From contig NZ_NMUQ01000002.1 in NCBI RefSeq assembly GCF_002233675.1, forward strand, positions 577,016-641,015: DNA of 64,000 bases. Reading direction: 5' to 3'. The stretch comes from Paenibacillus herberti (GTDB lineage: Bacteria; Bacillota; Bacilli; Paenibacillales; Paenibacillaceae). Under the pieces are notes generated by a model. It was not told the origin of the DNA. It did not search any database and worked only from the letters and a program-made list of their open reading frames with translations. Positions 54,094 to 63,171 of the stretch are shown piece after piece; positions within the stretch are counted from its first letter, which is position 1; each line of letters starts with the position of its first letter. The translations under genes and the position numbers were made by a program.

Positions 54094-55185
54094 TTAGTTC
54101 TTCGGCGGGTCCATGAGCAGCTCGAAGGGCAATGTGCCCAGCGCCACTCCATTGACCAGCACAGTCAGGCTGTGCATGCCGGGATAATAGCGACGAGTCG
54201 TAATCGGCTTAATCGCATGGGAGCGCGTCACGGAAGTAACTCCATGCGGATAAATGCGCTGGGATAACTTGAATCTTTTGCCGGCCAGCGTGCCATTCGC
54301 CTTGACGAAGCCAATCTCATACTCCAAACGAAGTGACACCGGCTCCCCTTCATTAAAAAGCTCAAAAGTGAACTCCAACCGCTTTCCGAATGTAACGATC
54401 GGGGTCAAAATAGCGAGCTCCCGCACCGAAGTCCCGGCGGCAGGAGCATAACCAAAAAGCTCCATCGCCCGTGGATGAGCCTGCTTTAATAATGTTCGGC
54501 AGCCATGCCGCAAAATCCAATCCGTACGGCTGTCGCGGCCATAGTTCCGCTCCGCCAGCTCCAGCACACGCTCTGGATGATCTTTGGCAATATCATTGAG
54601 ATTGTTGGCGACGCTGCGACGGACGTACTCACTCTCGTCTTGCAGCATCGGCTCCAACAGCTCCAGCACGGGGGCTGGGTCCCGGACAAATACCGGCAGC
54701 CGCTGCCCCCAGGGCAGGCGAGGCCTGCAACCTTCGCTGGCCAAACGCCGGATGTGCTCATCCGAGTCTCTGGACCAGTCCAGTATACGCTTCATGACCG
54801 CCACCGGATCGCGCTCGATATAAGAACGCACGGCAAATTCCGACGTCGAGCTGCGAGTCAATCTGGTCAATGCCTCCAAGGACAGCTCTGGCTCCTTTGC
54901 GCCGAATAGCTCTATATAATCTGGAAAAAAGATATATTCCACGCCCCGGAACCGCTCTGCCGCCCCACAAACGAGCGAAACAGCCTCCCGGTAGTCCTCT
55001 GGCAGCATCCGGCCGAGAGCGCGCGTGACGAGACGCATCCTTTCTTTGAAGGAGGCCTCCTCCCAGGGCTCTTGCTGCACTATCGCCAAGAAAACGTCGG
55101 GGTCGAAACGATTGTCCAGCCCATGAAAGGCCTGACCGACCTTCAAAAGCATTTCTTCATGATACAAATTTCGCAACGGCTCCAT
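54094..55185 (-). CDS. DNA alkylation repair protein, AlkC-like
   Basis: The ATG at 55185 follows GGAGGAG at 7 nt; 363 residues. It is built of HEAT-like helices (MLQDESEYVRRSVANNLNDIAKDHPERVLELAERN) with the recognisable LASEGCRPRLPWG segment and DPAPVLELLEPML of AlkC/AlkD-type glycosylases, and a beta-rich C-terminal domain of about 100 residues (FELFNEGEPVSLRLEYEIGFVKANG ... ITTRRYYPGMHSLTVLVNG). This extra Ig-like domain is seen in the AlkC branch. The enzyme should remove alkylated bases without flipping. It lies directly behind the UDG-like gene (36 nt). Confidence 0.85.
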   Translation of the reverse strand: MEPLRNLYHEEMLLKVGQAFHGLDNRFDPDVFLAIVQQEPWEEASFKERMRLVTRALGRMLPEDYREAVSLVCGAAERFRGVEYIFFPDYIELFGAKEPELSLEALTRLTRSSTSEFAVRSYIERDPVAVMKRILDWSRDSDEHIRRLASEGCRPRLPWGQRLPVFVRDPAPVLELLEPMLQDESEYVRRSVANNLNDIAKDHPERVLELAERNYGRDSRTDWILRHGCRTLLKQAHPRAMELFGYAPAAGTSVRELAILTPIVTFGKRLEFTFELFNEGEPVSLRLEYEIGFVKANGTLAGKRFKLSQRIYPHGVTSVTRSHAIKPITTRRYYPGMHSLTVLVNGVALGTLPFELLMDPPKN

Positions 55186-55220
55186 ATATGCTTGCTCCTC
55201 CTGCAATTAACAGTACTCAA

Positions 55221-56258
55221 TTAATTCTCTAGCGATTCCATGAAACGTTCCAGCCGCTCCTTCAGCTCCGGGAAAGCTTCGCGGAACTGGGCATGGCGAT
55301 GCCCATTCGCTCCTGATGGATGGGGAAAACCCCACAACACCTGTTCCTCCTGCAGTTGTCCTCGCTCCTGGAGCGCTCGAAGAACTTCCTCTACCGCCTT
55401 GCCTAACGGTACAAGCAGCGGTGGTTGCTCCAGCTGCTGGAGCTCATCCGTCATATGACGGACGGCTGTCTCCAATAGGAACGGATTGCGGGATATAGGC
55501 GGCTGATGGCCGCTATAATTCGCTCCGTCCCGGAACACCGGGCAGGGCAGCACCGATGTCGTATGGATCATGGGATGATCCAGAAGATCTTCGGGTAGCA
55601 TAGGCGATAGTGACGGAGTGATTGCCTGTGCAGGGAAAGGCTTGTCGGAGGCTTGCCCTGATTTCTCCTGGTATGGCTCTTGATACGGTTCTTGGTACGG
55701 CTCCTGGTATGGCTCTTGATACGGTTCTTGGTACGGTTCTTGGTGTGACTCTTGGCATGCCTCTCGATGTGGCTCACTGTATGGTTCTTGAGCGGCATGC
55801 CTTGTTTGATGTTTCGGTTCAACAGTTTGGCGGAGTAGCTCCGGGAGGCCAAGCTGTCGCAGCATATCCAGCAAACCCGTACGCATCGATCCCGCGAAGC
55901 GAGCCTGCCGTTTGGATTCCCAGCAGGCTGCTTCCGGCGTGCAGCCGGAAGCCAGTGCTTGCTTCAGCACGCGCAAGGATATCTCCATCTGCTGCCAACC
56001 CGGCGTCAGCCCCGCAATGACAAGGCGCGCTCTACCGCCGCCCAGCTCATTATGCGGAGCGTAGTACATTTCCAGGGAGCCCGACCGCTCTATCAACAGT
56101 GGAGGCGCCAGAAGCTCTTCCTGGCTGTACTTTGTCCGTTCCGGCAAGTTCGCCATATAAGCTGCTGCCTCCGCGAACCGTTCCGGATGGCGAATGTCCG
56201 CCAGCTCGGCGGCGCTGAAGCCGCGCCTACGTACATCCTCCCTCACGCGCTTCTCCAC
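55221..56258 (-). CDS. Uracil-DNA glycosylase-like protein with a QEPY repeat insertion
   Basis: The GTG at 56258 is preferred to 56267 because GGGGAG is then 6 nt upstream; 345 residues. Family-type motifs are VIAGLTPGWQQMEISL (the catalytic-loop region), LLVPLGKAVEEVL and LWGFPHPSGANGHR (the His-containing leucine-loop region). Between residues about 150 and 210 sits an insertion rich in Gln, Glu, Pro and Tyr with seven perfect QEPY units (173-200), coded by a 12-bp tandem repeat at 55659-55742. This insertion is absent from usual glycosylases and is probably a disordered loop of variable length. It precedes the AlkC-like gene, so a repair operon is likely. Substrate specificity is unknown. 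Confidence 0.75.
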   Translation of the reverse strand: MEKRVREDVRRRGFSAAELADIRHPERFAEAAAYMANLPERTKYSQEELLAPPLLIERSGSLEMYYAPHNELGGGRARLVIAGLTPGWQQMEISLRVLKQALASGCTPEAACWESKRQARFAGSMRTGLLDMLRQLGLPELLRQTVEPKHQTRHAAQEPYSEPHREACQESHQEPYQEPYQEPYQEPYQEPYQEPYQEKSGQASDKPFPAQAITPSLSPMLPEDLLDHPMIHTTSVLPCPVFRDGANYSGHQPPISRNPFLLETAVRHMTDELQQLEQPPLLVPLGKAVEEVLRALQERGQLQEEQVLWGFPHPSGANGHRHAQFREAFPELKERLERFMESLEN

Positions 56259-56397
56259 ACGCCCCACTCCCCGCTCAGCTTTATCCCACCAGTATAACCT
56301 GAATTACTGACAACAGTCTGTCAGCAATTCGTTATAAGATCTCTCGGTTTCGTTAGGCTCGTGTTGTCCTCATCGGCAACAATAAAACGACAAAAAA

Positions 56398-56441
56398 AAG
56401 TGCCCCGTAAGTCACGACTCTCATGACTTACGGGGCACCTT
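56398..56441 (-). terminator. Terminator of the HD-GYP operon
   Basis: AAGTGCCCCGTAAGTCA pairs with its complement around a 9-nt loop; the A-run at 56392-56399 gives a U-tail on the minus strand, while the plus strand ends in CTTTG. Confidence 0.88.
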
Positions 56442-56479
56442 TGCATTGCCAAGGGCAACCGACAGATTCCTTCAGCCGA

Positions 56480-56650
56480 TCACGTCGGCTTGAAATGCAT
56501 GACGGCTTCGCCAGCAATCATGCTTGGGCAGCCGACCGATGGAGCTACCTTGAGCTGCGTCGGCTTCAGCATTAACCGCGACCGTTCCAGCTGCAGCGTG
56601 GCCTCTTCTCCAACCTCAAGAGCTCTTGCTGCGCTCTCCCGGAGCTGCAT
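56480..56650 (-). CDS. Small overlapping frame at the end of the HD-GYP gene (or its true C-terminus)
   Basis: A 56-residue frame starts at the ATG at 56650, 35 bp inside the end of the HD-GYP gene, and reads MQLRESAARALEVGEEATLQ then LERSRLMLKPTQLKVAPSVG and a hydrophobic end. The composition is that of real protein, unlike most shadow frames, and it ends just before the terminator. It is either a short separate gene or the real C-terminus of the HD-GYP protein, reached by a +1/-1 frameshift in a GC-rich run near 56650-56700. Confidence 0.5.
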   Translation of the reverse strand: MQLRESAARALEVGEEATLQLERSRLMLKPTQLKVAPSVGCPSMIAGEAVMHFKPT

Positions 56651-58214
56651 CAGCGCCGGGCTCCGCTCCTCCGACAGCAGTATCGCTGCCGCTGTCGCGC
56701 TTAGTCAGCAGCGTCACCTGGCCTGGATGCTCCAGCCCGCCCATCGCCCGGATGAACGTCCGGGCATATTTAGGGTCCCACTGCGTGCCGCAACCTTCGT
56801 CCAGTATGGCCAGCGCCCGGGCGGCTGGCATACCTTTCCGGTAAGGACGATCTGAGGTCATCGCGTCATAGGCGTCTGCAACGGCAATGATGCGGCCCAT
56901 AAGCGGAATCTCTTCCCCGGCTAGGCCATCGGGATAACCTTTGCCGTCATAACGCTCGTGATGGGAGCGCACGCCTGGCAGGAACGCCGCCATCGCCTCC
57001 TGTGGTTCGATCTGGCGCAGGATGTTCTCGCCCATGACGGTATGCAGCTTGATTTGGTCGAACTCCTCATCGGTCAGCTTGCCCTCCTTGAGCAGCACGT
57101 TGTCTCGGACGCCGATTTTGCCGATATCATGGAGCAGTGCGGTCTTGTTGAGCACATCCAGCTCAGAGATCGCCAGACCCTCCACTCGCCCAATCATAAG
57201 CGCGTAAGCCGCCACCCGCTGAGAGTGGCCTGCCGTATAAGGGTCCCTCGCATCCAGCGCAGCCGCCAGTGTGGAGAAATAACTTTGCAACAACTGCTCG
57301 TTCATTCGCTCCCGTTCGCCAAGCCCGTGAACCATATGATTGAAGCCGTCCACAAGACGGGAAAATTCATCCGAATATAGATCGGGAACGGTAACCGACA
57401 GATTGCCCTTGCGCACAAGCTTCATCATCCCGTACAGTTCCTCGATCGGCTGCTTGACGTTCCGCCCGAGAAGCCATGCGGCATAAGAAGCGAAGCCCAG
57501 ACTGACAATGAGCACGAGTCCGCTCCATGCCCAGTAACCGGTGCTAGAGTCCCCTTTTGCCGTTAGGCGCACCTGCGTAGATAACACGAACAGCAAAACT
57601 GGGAGAGCGCCGATGACAAAAATACTCAGTTGAAACTTAAATGGGATGGCAACCAGCACTTTGCCCTTAAGTGATAGCTCGCTGTGCGCTAACGGGTCCC
57701 CATAGGACTTGATCGTCATCAGCAGAGGGCGGATCGCCTGAGCCGTCAGGAAATATTCAATTACCGCATGAAGGCTGGCGATCAAAATAGAAGCAAAAAC
57801 CGCGATGGCCAGTTGGCCATTCGGGATTTCGATCCATCCCAGCTGTCTGCTGGTAAGAGTAAGTGCAACTGCCGGAAGTACAAACCCGAGCATATGAGGG
57901 CCCAAAGTCCGCCGGACAGCAAGCCCGGGCAATCGATGGGTCCGGAAGTAAGCTTTTCTAATTGTAGCGTTATCCCGTTCTGTCATCTGGAAAAGCCGAT
58001 GTATTGGCTCTAGATGCCGGCGGAACGTTATGCCTTCCACAACAAGCATGCAGCACACCGATAACAACAAAATCAGCAAAATAACAGTAGGCTGGCCTGG
58101 ATGGAGCTCCAGGCTCATTCCAATGATGGCGCCGCCTACCCCAACAACAGCAAGAGCTGAGCCAGCTATATAATTGCGCAGCAATTGATAGATAAAGAAA
58201 CGATATGTAGGCAT
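56616..58214 (-). CDS. HD-GYP cyclic di-GMP phosphodiesterase with membrane sensor
   Basis: The frame begins at the ATG at 58214 and has 532 residues. The N-terminal half is membrane-bound (about six helices, e.g. ALAVVGVGGAIIGMSL, TVILLILLLSVCCMLVVEG and LVLIVSLGFASYAAWLLG), followed by a HAMP-like segment (250-302). The HD-GYP domain has LLHDIGKIG (His362, Asp363), HHERYDGKGYPDGLAGEEIPLMGRI (GYP at 426-428) and ADAYDAMTSDRPYRKGM. Such enzymes degrade cyclic di-GMP and oppose the diguanylate cyclase at 43.8 kb. The last 50 residues (GSDTAVGGAEPGADAAPGE) are unusual and compete with another frame, so a frameshift is possible there. Confidence 0.88.
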   Translation of the reverse strand: MPTYRFFIYQLLRNYIAGSALAVVGVGGAIIGMSLELHPGQPTVILLILLLSVCCMLVVEGITFRRHLEPIHRLFQMTERDNATIRKAYFRTHRLPGLAVRRTLGPHMLGFVLPAVALTLTSRQLGWIEIPNGQLAIAVFASILIASLHAVIEYFLTAQAIRPLLMTIKSYGDPLAHSELSLKGKVLVAIPFKFQLSIFVIGALPVLLFVLSTQVRLTAKGDSSTGYWAWSGLVLIVSLGFASYAAWLLGRNVKQPIEELYGMMKLVRKGNLSVTVPDLYSDEFSRLVDGFNHMVHGLGERERMNEQLLQSYFSTLAAALDARDPYTAGHSQRVAAYALMIGRVEGLAISELDVLNKTALLHDIGKIGVRDNVLLKEGKLTDEEFDQIKLHTVMGENILRQIEPQEAMAAFLPGVRSHHERYDGKGYPDGLAGEEIPLMGRIIAVADAYDAMTSDRPYRKGMPAARALAILDEGCGTQWDPKYARTFIRAMGGLEHPGQVTLLTKRDSGSDTAVGGAEPGADAAPGERSKSS

Positions 58215-58320
58215 ATTACCCCTATTCGTACTTTTTCCTTTATTTATCGCCTTTCATGAAGATTTTTGTTAGATTTTGCCGAAAAAAATATATATTTGTC
58301 GAATTATATTGCATAATTAA

Positions 58321-59226
58321 TCAATTTTTAAGCAGCTGATGCATCGCATTCCAGCGAGGACGCTTCTGCTCACGCCATACATCCCGGTAAGTAGCCAGCT
58401 CAATGCCGGCATCCCGCAGTGCGTAGCGGAAATCTCCGTCCTGCAGCAACCGATGCTCCCAAGTTCGCTTTTCCCAAGATGGAATAATTCGCCCCATTTC
58501 CTCGTCTTGAACCGCTGGATGAACATACGTTTCGGTAATTCCCTCCGGCAACTCGTAGAGCTTGTTGATCATCATCGTTTTGAAGGAACTATACGTCTCT
58601 CCCGGCTCGACATGATAGGGATGACTAACCAGATAATCTGGCAGGGGCACTCTAAGCAGATCAGCCAACGCCACAACTTTGTTTAGAATCTTGTCTGCGT
58701 TCGGGACGGAGGCGAGAAAGGCATCCTTCTCCCAAATACGCCGAAACAGCCGGAAGGGCAGTCGGCGCCTTGAACATTGCCAGAGCACAAGCGGCAAATA
58801 ACTGCGTCCCGTCGCCAGTCCATACAGGCTACCCATATGGTTGTCGGCATGCGTAATGCTGATCCCAGCCTCGCGGATCGCTTTGAACTGGGCGTTCATC
58901 TCTCTTTTTACGTCCGCGGCAAGGGCGCTGCGCTCGAAAGCTTCAATGTCAGGATGCAGGAAACCGTCGCTGTCCTGTAGCGACGCTGCACCAGTGAGCG
59001 CTCCCCAGCGCCAATCGGGGAATTCACTTGTAAAGGTTAAATGAGCTCCTATGCTGACTTTGCCCCCTTGGCGGCGGCACCACTCGGCTGCTTCCCGGAA
59101 AGCTGGTGCAGGCGCCATGATCGTCGCGGAGCTGGCGAGACCTTCTTCCAACAAGCCGAAGATCGCCTCATTGGCCGCACGGCATTGCCCAAAATCGTCA
59201 CAGTTGAGAATCAGTCTTTTTGTCAT
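58321..59226 (-). CDS. YdjC/ChbG-type carbohydrate deacetylase
   Basis: The ATG at 59226 has GGAAGGAGAGG 6-8 nt upstream; 301 residues. Metal and catalytic motifs of the family are LILNCDDFGQCRAANEAI (Asp10, Asp11), IGAHLTFTSEFPDW, ITHADNHMGSLYGL with the His metal ligands, and TETYVHPAVQDEE with another His. YdjC/ChbG enzymes remove acetyl groups from chitobiose- or GlcNAc-type sugars in the cytoplasm. The gene overlaps the upstream symporter gene by 29 bp, so both are coupled in one unit: uptake, then deacetylation. Confidence 0.9.
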   Translation of the reverse strand: MTKRLILNCDDFGQCRAANEAIFGLLEEGLASSATIMAPAPAFREAAEWCRRQGGKVSIGAHLTFTSEFPDWRWGALTGAASLQDSDGFLHPDIEAFERSALAADVKREMNAQFKAIREAGISITHADNHMGSLYGLATGRSYLPLVLWQCSRRRLPFRLFRRIWEKDAFLASVPNADKILNKVVALADLLRVPLPDYLVSHPYHVEPGETYSSFKTMMINKLYELPEGITETYVHPAVQDEEMGRIIPSWEKRTWEHRLLQDGDFRYALRDAGIELATYRDVWREQKRPRWNAMHQLLKN

Positions 59227-60520
59227 CTGCTCCCTCTCCTTCCTCCCGATACATAAAGGATATGGCAACCGATACCGCCAGCAGACCGACCGGCACCAAG
59301 CTAATCAGCCAGCGGAAGGCAAGCTCCGGATTCGGACCCGGGTCGATGCCGCTGGAATAACCGAGCAGCATGCCGACAATCCAGAAAGCCAGCGCCGAGA
59401 TCAGTCCGCTCGAACGGGTGACAAAACCGCCAACAGCAGTGTACACGCCCTCGCGCCTGCGCCCGGTTTTCTCTGCGTCCTGGTCGATAATTCGCCCGTT
59501 CAGCACAGCTGGCGTAACGAGGAACCCTGCGAGACCGAAACCGACGACGATGCCGGCCACGATACCACCGCCGAGTCCTTCGGCGAACCAGAGCGGTACG
59601 GCGCTGATGCCATAAACGACAAGCGCGAGCCGCCAGCTGCGCAAGCCGCCGAGGCGTCTTGCAATGAGGTACCAGACCGCGACGAGCGGAATGACCGGCA
59701 CAAAAATAGAGGCAAGCAGCAAGGAAACTTGGCCTTCGGGAATACCTAGAGCATATTTGGCATAAAACGGAATCATGGAGCTGAGCAAGCCGTTCACGGT
59801 TTGAGCGAAGGAATTGGCGAGATGGAAAATCCAAAAGTTGCGGTTGCGAAGCGTTTCACGGAATGCCGCGATGAAGGGCAGCGGCGGCTGGCTGCGCGCT
59901 TCAGGAGGCTCCTGAAGATGGCGGAGGAATGCCAGCATGCAGAGGAGAAACAAAGCTGCATAGGCATAGGACATGCCGCCGAAGCCTAAATTTTTGAACA
60001 GGATTGGCGTCACGGCTGTGCCGATGAGAATGGCGAGCATCTGAAAGCCTTGCTGAATGGCAGAGGCTTTGGCCCGCTTATCCGCACCGCTGTAAAGCTC
60101 AGGCAGCAGCGCCCCATAGTTGACCCAAATAACGGAGGAGGCGGTTTCGAACAGGATGAGCGATGCCAAGAACCAATAGAACAGCTCCATCCCGTCTGTC
60201 GCAGCGGTGGCGGCTACAGATTCCGGTACAGAGAACAGCAGGATGAATACAGCGGCGAATGCCGGCAACGCCCCATACAACCACGGCTTGCGGCGGCCGA
60301 AACGCGTGCGCGTGCGGTCGGACCAATAGCCGAGCAATGGCTGATTGACGGCGTCCCAGATGAGGTAAATACTACGGGCAAGCGTAGCCATTCCGATGCC
60401 AAGGCCAAGCTTGTCCACATAATAGTAGCTGTAAAAGGATAAAAAAGCCTGGCTAGGAACCATCATGGCAAACATGCCCAGCCCGTACATCCAGCTGGAA
60501 TTGATTCGTTTCGACGGCAT
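59198..60520 (-). CDS. GPH-family sugar:cation symporter (MFS, MelB-like)
   Basis: The ATG at 60520 follows GGGGAAGAG (440 residues). About twelve membrane helices are visible, starting with SWMYGLGMFAMMVPSQAFLSFYSYYYVDKLGL. The GPH pattern DAVNQPLLGYWSDRTRTRFGRRKPWLY, with the charged loop after helix 2, is clear; NYGALLPELYSG and GRIIDQDAEKTGRRREGVYTAVGGFVTRSSGL are the second diagnostic region. It imports a glycoside with Na+ or H+. The deacetylase encoded directly downstream (overlap) suggests an acetylated amino sugar or disaccharide. Confidence 0.9.
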   Translation of the reverse strand: MPSKRINSSWMYGLGMFAMMVPSQAFLSFYSYYYVDKLGLGIGMATLARSIYLIWDAVNQPLLGYWSDRTRTRFGRRKPWLYGALPAFAAVFILLFSVPESVAATAATDGMELFYWFLASLILFETASSVIWVNYGALLPELYSGADKRAKASAIQQGFQMLAILIGTAVTPILFKNLGFGGMSYAYAALFLLCMLAFLRHLQEPPEARSQPPLPFIAAFRETLRNRNFWIFHLANSFAQTVNGLLSSMIPFYAKYALGIPEGQVSLLLASIFVPVIPLVAVWYLIARRLGGLRSWRLALVVYGISAVPLWFAEGLGGGIVAGIVVGFGLAGFLVTPAVLNGRIIDQDAEKTGRRREGVYTAVGGFVTRSSGLISALAFWIVGMLLGYSSGIDPGPNPELAFRWLISLVPVGLLAVSVAISFMYREEGEGADDKKTDSQL

Positions 60521-60749
60521 GGCGCTCTTCCCCGCTTTCTCATTCCGGCAGCCCAAAGGGCGCTCGGCGCGAACAGCTTCAGGTGCTTAGAAGCACTTTG
60601 TTCCGAGAAACTACTATTGGCATTGGCTGGCTCATGTGCGCATTGGCAAGCTCGTATTGCATTCGGCACCTGGACATACGATTTATTCTTACATTTTCTT
60701 CTAAAAACATCTTCCGCAGCGCAGCGTTTTTTCCTGCTTTAGTTCTAAT

Positions 60750-60764
60750 TTATAATTATTATAA
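60750..60764 (+). promoter_or_regulatory. Perfect PerR box
   Basis: TTATAATTATTATAA matches the PerR consensus TTATAATNATTATAA at every position. It lies 7 bp upstream of the -35 hexamer of the catalase promoter. PerR is a metal-dependent peroxide sensor that represses catalase genes. Confidence 0.88.
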
Positions 60765-60771
60765 ATAACTA

Positions 60772-60800
60772 TTGACTACAAAGTAATGAGATTGTACAGT
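60772..60800 (+). promoter_or_regulatory. SigA-type promoter of the catalase gene
   Basis: TTGACT, 17 nt, TACAGT, about 85 nt upstream of the start codon. The spacing and the adjacent PerR box support it. Confidence 0.7.
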
Positions 60801-60885
60801 AGTATCAACTCTCAGCTGTCTATCAGATTGATTCAGACGCATTCATTCATGGATACCGGATAACCGGGGAAAGGGGAATTATTTC

Positions 60886-62346
60886 ATGAACCGACTGACG
60901 ACGAACCAAGGGGTCCCAATTGGGGACAACCAGAGCTCCAGAACGGCAGGCCAGAACGGCCCTACTCTACTGGAGGATTATCAGCTGCTCGAAAAGCTCG
61001 CGCACTTCGACCGCGAGCGGGTACCGGAACGTGTTGTCCATGCACGCGGCGCAGGCGCACATGGCGTCTTTAAAACAGCGGCGAGCATGAAGCGCTGGAC
61101 GAAAGCGGCTTTCCTGCAGGAAGCGGGACTTGAGACTAGCGTATTCGTCCGCTTCAGCACCGTTATTCACGGCCAGCATTCTCCTGAGACGCTGCGCGAT
61201 CCCCGGGGTTTTGCGGTCAAATTTTACACCACAGAGGGCAATTACGATTTCGTCGGCAACAATCTTCCGGTATTCTTCATCCGCGATGCGATGAAATTCC
61301 CTGACATGGTGCACTCGCTCAAGCCAGATCCGAGCACAAACATCCAGCATCCCGATCGCTACTGGGACTTCATGTCGCTGTCGCCGGAATCGACGAATAT
61401 GCTGCTACATCTGTTCTCCGACGAGGGAATTCCGGCGAACTACCGCGAGATGCGCGGCTCCAGTGTGCATGCATATAAGTGGGTCAATGCACATGGAAAC
61501 CGCGTTTATACGAAGCTGCGCTGGGTTCCTAAGCAGGGTATCCGCACTTTGACTGGGGAACAAGCTTCAGCAATTCAGGCCAATGATTTCAATCACGCGA
61601 CTCGCGATTTGCAAGAGGCAATCAAGCGGGGCGACTTCCCGGAATGGGATCTGTATGTACAGATTCTCGATCCGGCTGATCTCGACTCCTTCGACTTCGA
61701 TCCGCTGGATGCGACGAAGGACTGGTTCGAGGAAGACATTCCTTATGTGCATGTCGGCACAATGCAGCTGAACCGCAATCCTGACAATGTGTTTGCCGAT
61801 ACGGAGCAGGTCGGTTTCAATCCCGGTGTTGTTGTGCCTGGCATCGAGCCGTCGGAGGATAAGCTGCTGCAAGGTCGTCTGTTCTCCTACTCCGACACGC
61901 AGCGCTACCGCATCGGTACGAATTACTTGCAGTTGCCGATCAACTGCCCGTTCGCCAATGTGAGCAACAACCAGCGTGACGGAGCGATGTCGCAACAATC
62001 GAGCAGAGGTTCCGTCAACTACGAGCCGACCCGCCACTCGGACGCGCCGAAGGAAGATCCCGCCTATGCGGAGACGCCAGATCCTTTGGCAGCGAATGCA
62101 GCGTCAGGACGCCAGCGTATCGCTAAGACCAATGACTTCGGCCAAGCGGGCCAAGTATGGCGTCGTTACTCCGAATCAGAGCAGGCAGCTGTCATTCTCA
62201 ACCTGGCAGGGGATCTATCGGCGGTAGAATCGAGCACGCAGCTGCGCGCCGTCTGCAACTTCTACCGTGCGGATGCCGAGCTTGGCCAGCGTCTGTCGAC
62301 AGCTTTGGGCATTGATTTGGCTCCTTATCTGAAGCATCTGGCTTAA
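60886..62346 (+). CDS. katA: Monofunctional heme catalase
   Basis: The ATG follows AAAGGGGAATTATTTC; 486 residues, the small-subunit clade size. MNRLTTNQGVPIGDNQSSRTAGQNGP is the usual start, RVVHARGAGAHGVF carries the active-site His52, NYDFVGNNLPVFFIRDAMKFPD the active-site Asn, and RLFSYSDTQRYRIGTNY the heme-binding Tyr. It splits hydrogen peroxide into water and oxygen in the cytoplasm. A perfect PerR box and a promoter lie upstream, so it is expected to be induced by peroxide. A perfect terminator follows. Confidence 0.95.
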   Translation: MNRLTTNQGVPIGDNQSSRTAGQNGPTLLEDYQLLEKLAHFDRERVPERVVHARGAGAHGVFKTAASMKRWTKAAFLQEAGLETSVFVRFSTVIHGQHSPETLRDPRGFAVKFYTTEGNYDFVGNNLPVFFIRDAMKFPDMVHSLKPDPSTNIQHPDRYWDFMSLSPESTNMLLHLFSDEGIPANYREMRGSSVHAYKWVNAHGNRVYTKLRWVPKQGIRTLTGEQASAIQANDFNHATRDLQEAIKRGDFPEWDLYVQILDPADLDSFDFDPLDATKDWFEEDIPYVHVGTMQLNRNPDNVFADTEQVGFNPGVVVPGIEPSEDKLLQGRLFSYSDTQRYRIGTNYLQLPINCPFANVSNNQRDGAMSQQSSRGSVNYEPTRHSDAPKEDPAYAETPDPLAANAASGRQRIAKTNDFGQAGQVWRRYSESEQAAVILNLAGDLSAVESSTQLRAVCNFYRADAELGQRLSTALGIDLAPYLKHLA

Positions 62347-62403
62347 AAAAGCTTTCTAATCTGACTGGCGGCTGCCACCCAGCCTGCCGAGCGTTATCAT
62401 ACG

Positions 62404-62453
62404 ACCACCGAGCAAGCCGCTCCTCCCTGGAGCGGCTTGCTCGGTGGTTTTTT
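62404..62453 (+). terminator. Strong terminator of katA
   Basis: A perfect 20-bp stem (62404-62423 with 62429-62448) around TCCCT, then TTTTT. Confidence 0.95.
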
Positions 62454-62553
62454 ATTTTTTTTGAAACCTGGAACGCCCCTAGCTCGTATATAGAAGAAGC
62501 TATGTCCGTATGCGGACGCCCCTGTGAGATGCGAGAGGAAGGTGCTTGCTTTA

Positions 62554-63171
62554 ATGGAAGCTTGGATTACCGAAATGATGGACAAGTTCGGCTATGCCGG
62601 AGTGTTTTTCCTGATTGCGCTCGAAAATCTGTTCCCGCCGATTCCATCCGAGGTCATCCTAACCTTTGGAGGCTTCATGACGACTCAGACCAGCATGACG
62701 CTGATCGGTGTCATCATCTTCGCCACGCTTGGCTCTGTCGTCGGAGCTGTCTTGCTGTACGGCCTGGGTGCTTGGCTGAATGCGGACCGCCTGGAGCGAA
62801 TCGTACTGCGCTGGGGCCATATTCTCCGGCTTAAGCCGGAAGATGTGCGCAAGACGGATGCCTGGTTCGACCGCTACGGCCCGTGGGCCGTGCTGCTGTG
62901 TCGCCTCGTGCCGCTTGTACGCAGCCTTATTTCCATCCCAGCCGGAATGTCCGGTATGAACTTCCCGCTGTTCCTGCTGCTGACGACGATCGGCTCGCTG
63001 ATCTGGAATAGCGTGTTAGTGAGCGTTGGTGCTACGGTCGGTGCTTCTTGGGAGACGATCGTTGGATACATGGACGTGTACTCCAATATCGTGTACGCAC
63101 TGCTCGCCATCGGCGTCCTCGGCGGTGCCTTCTGGTTCTTCCGCAGCCGCAACAAGCCTAAGAGCCGCTAA
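62554..63171 (+). CDS. DedA family membrane protein
   Basis: The ATG at 62554 has AGAGGAAGG 11-12 nt upstream; 205 residues. Family signatures are YAGVFFLIALENLFPPIPSEVILTFGGF with the reentrant loop proline/glutamate, LGSVVGAVLLYGLGAWL, and the arginine block FDRYGPWAVLLCRLVPLVRSLISIPAGMSGM. DedA/VTT proteins act in undecaprenyl-phosphate or phospholipid recycling and membrane homeostasis. Four to five membrane helices are seen, with a basic tail (FRSRNKPKSR). An 11-bp repeat array begins at its stop codon. Confidence 0.92.
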   Translation: MEAWITEMMDKFGYAGVFFLIALENLFPPIPSEVILTFGGFMTTQTSMTLIGVIIFATLGSVVGAVLLYGLGAWLNADRLERIVLRWGHILRLKPEDVRKTDAWFDRYGPWAVLLCRLVPLVRSLISIPAGMSGMNFPLFLLLTTIGSLIWNSVLVSVGATVGASWETIVGYMDVYSNIVYALLAIGVLGGAFWFFRSRNKPKSR

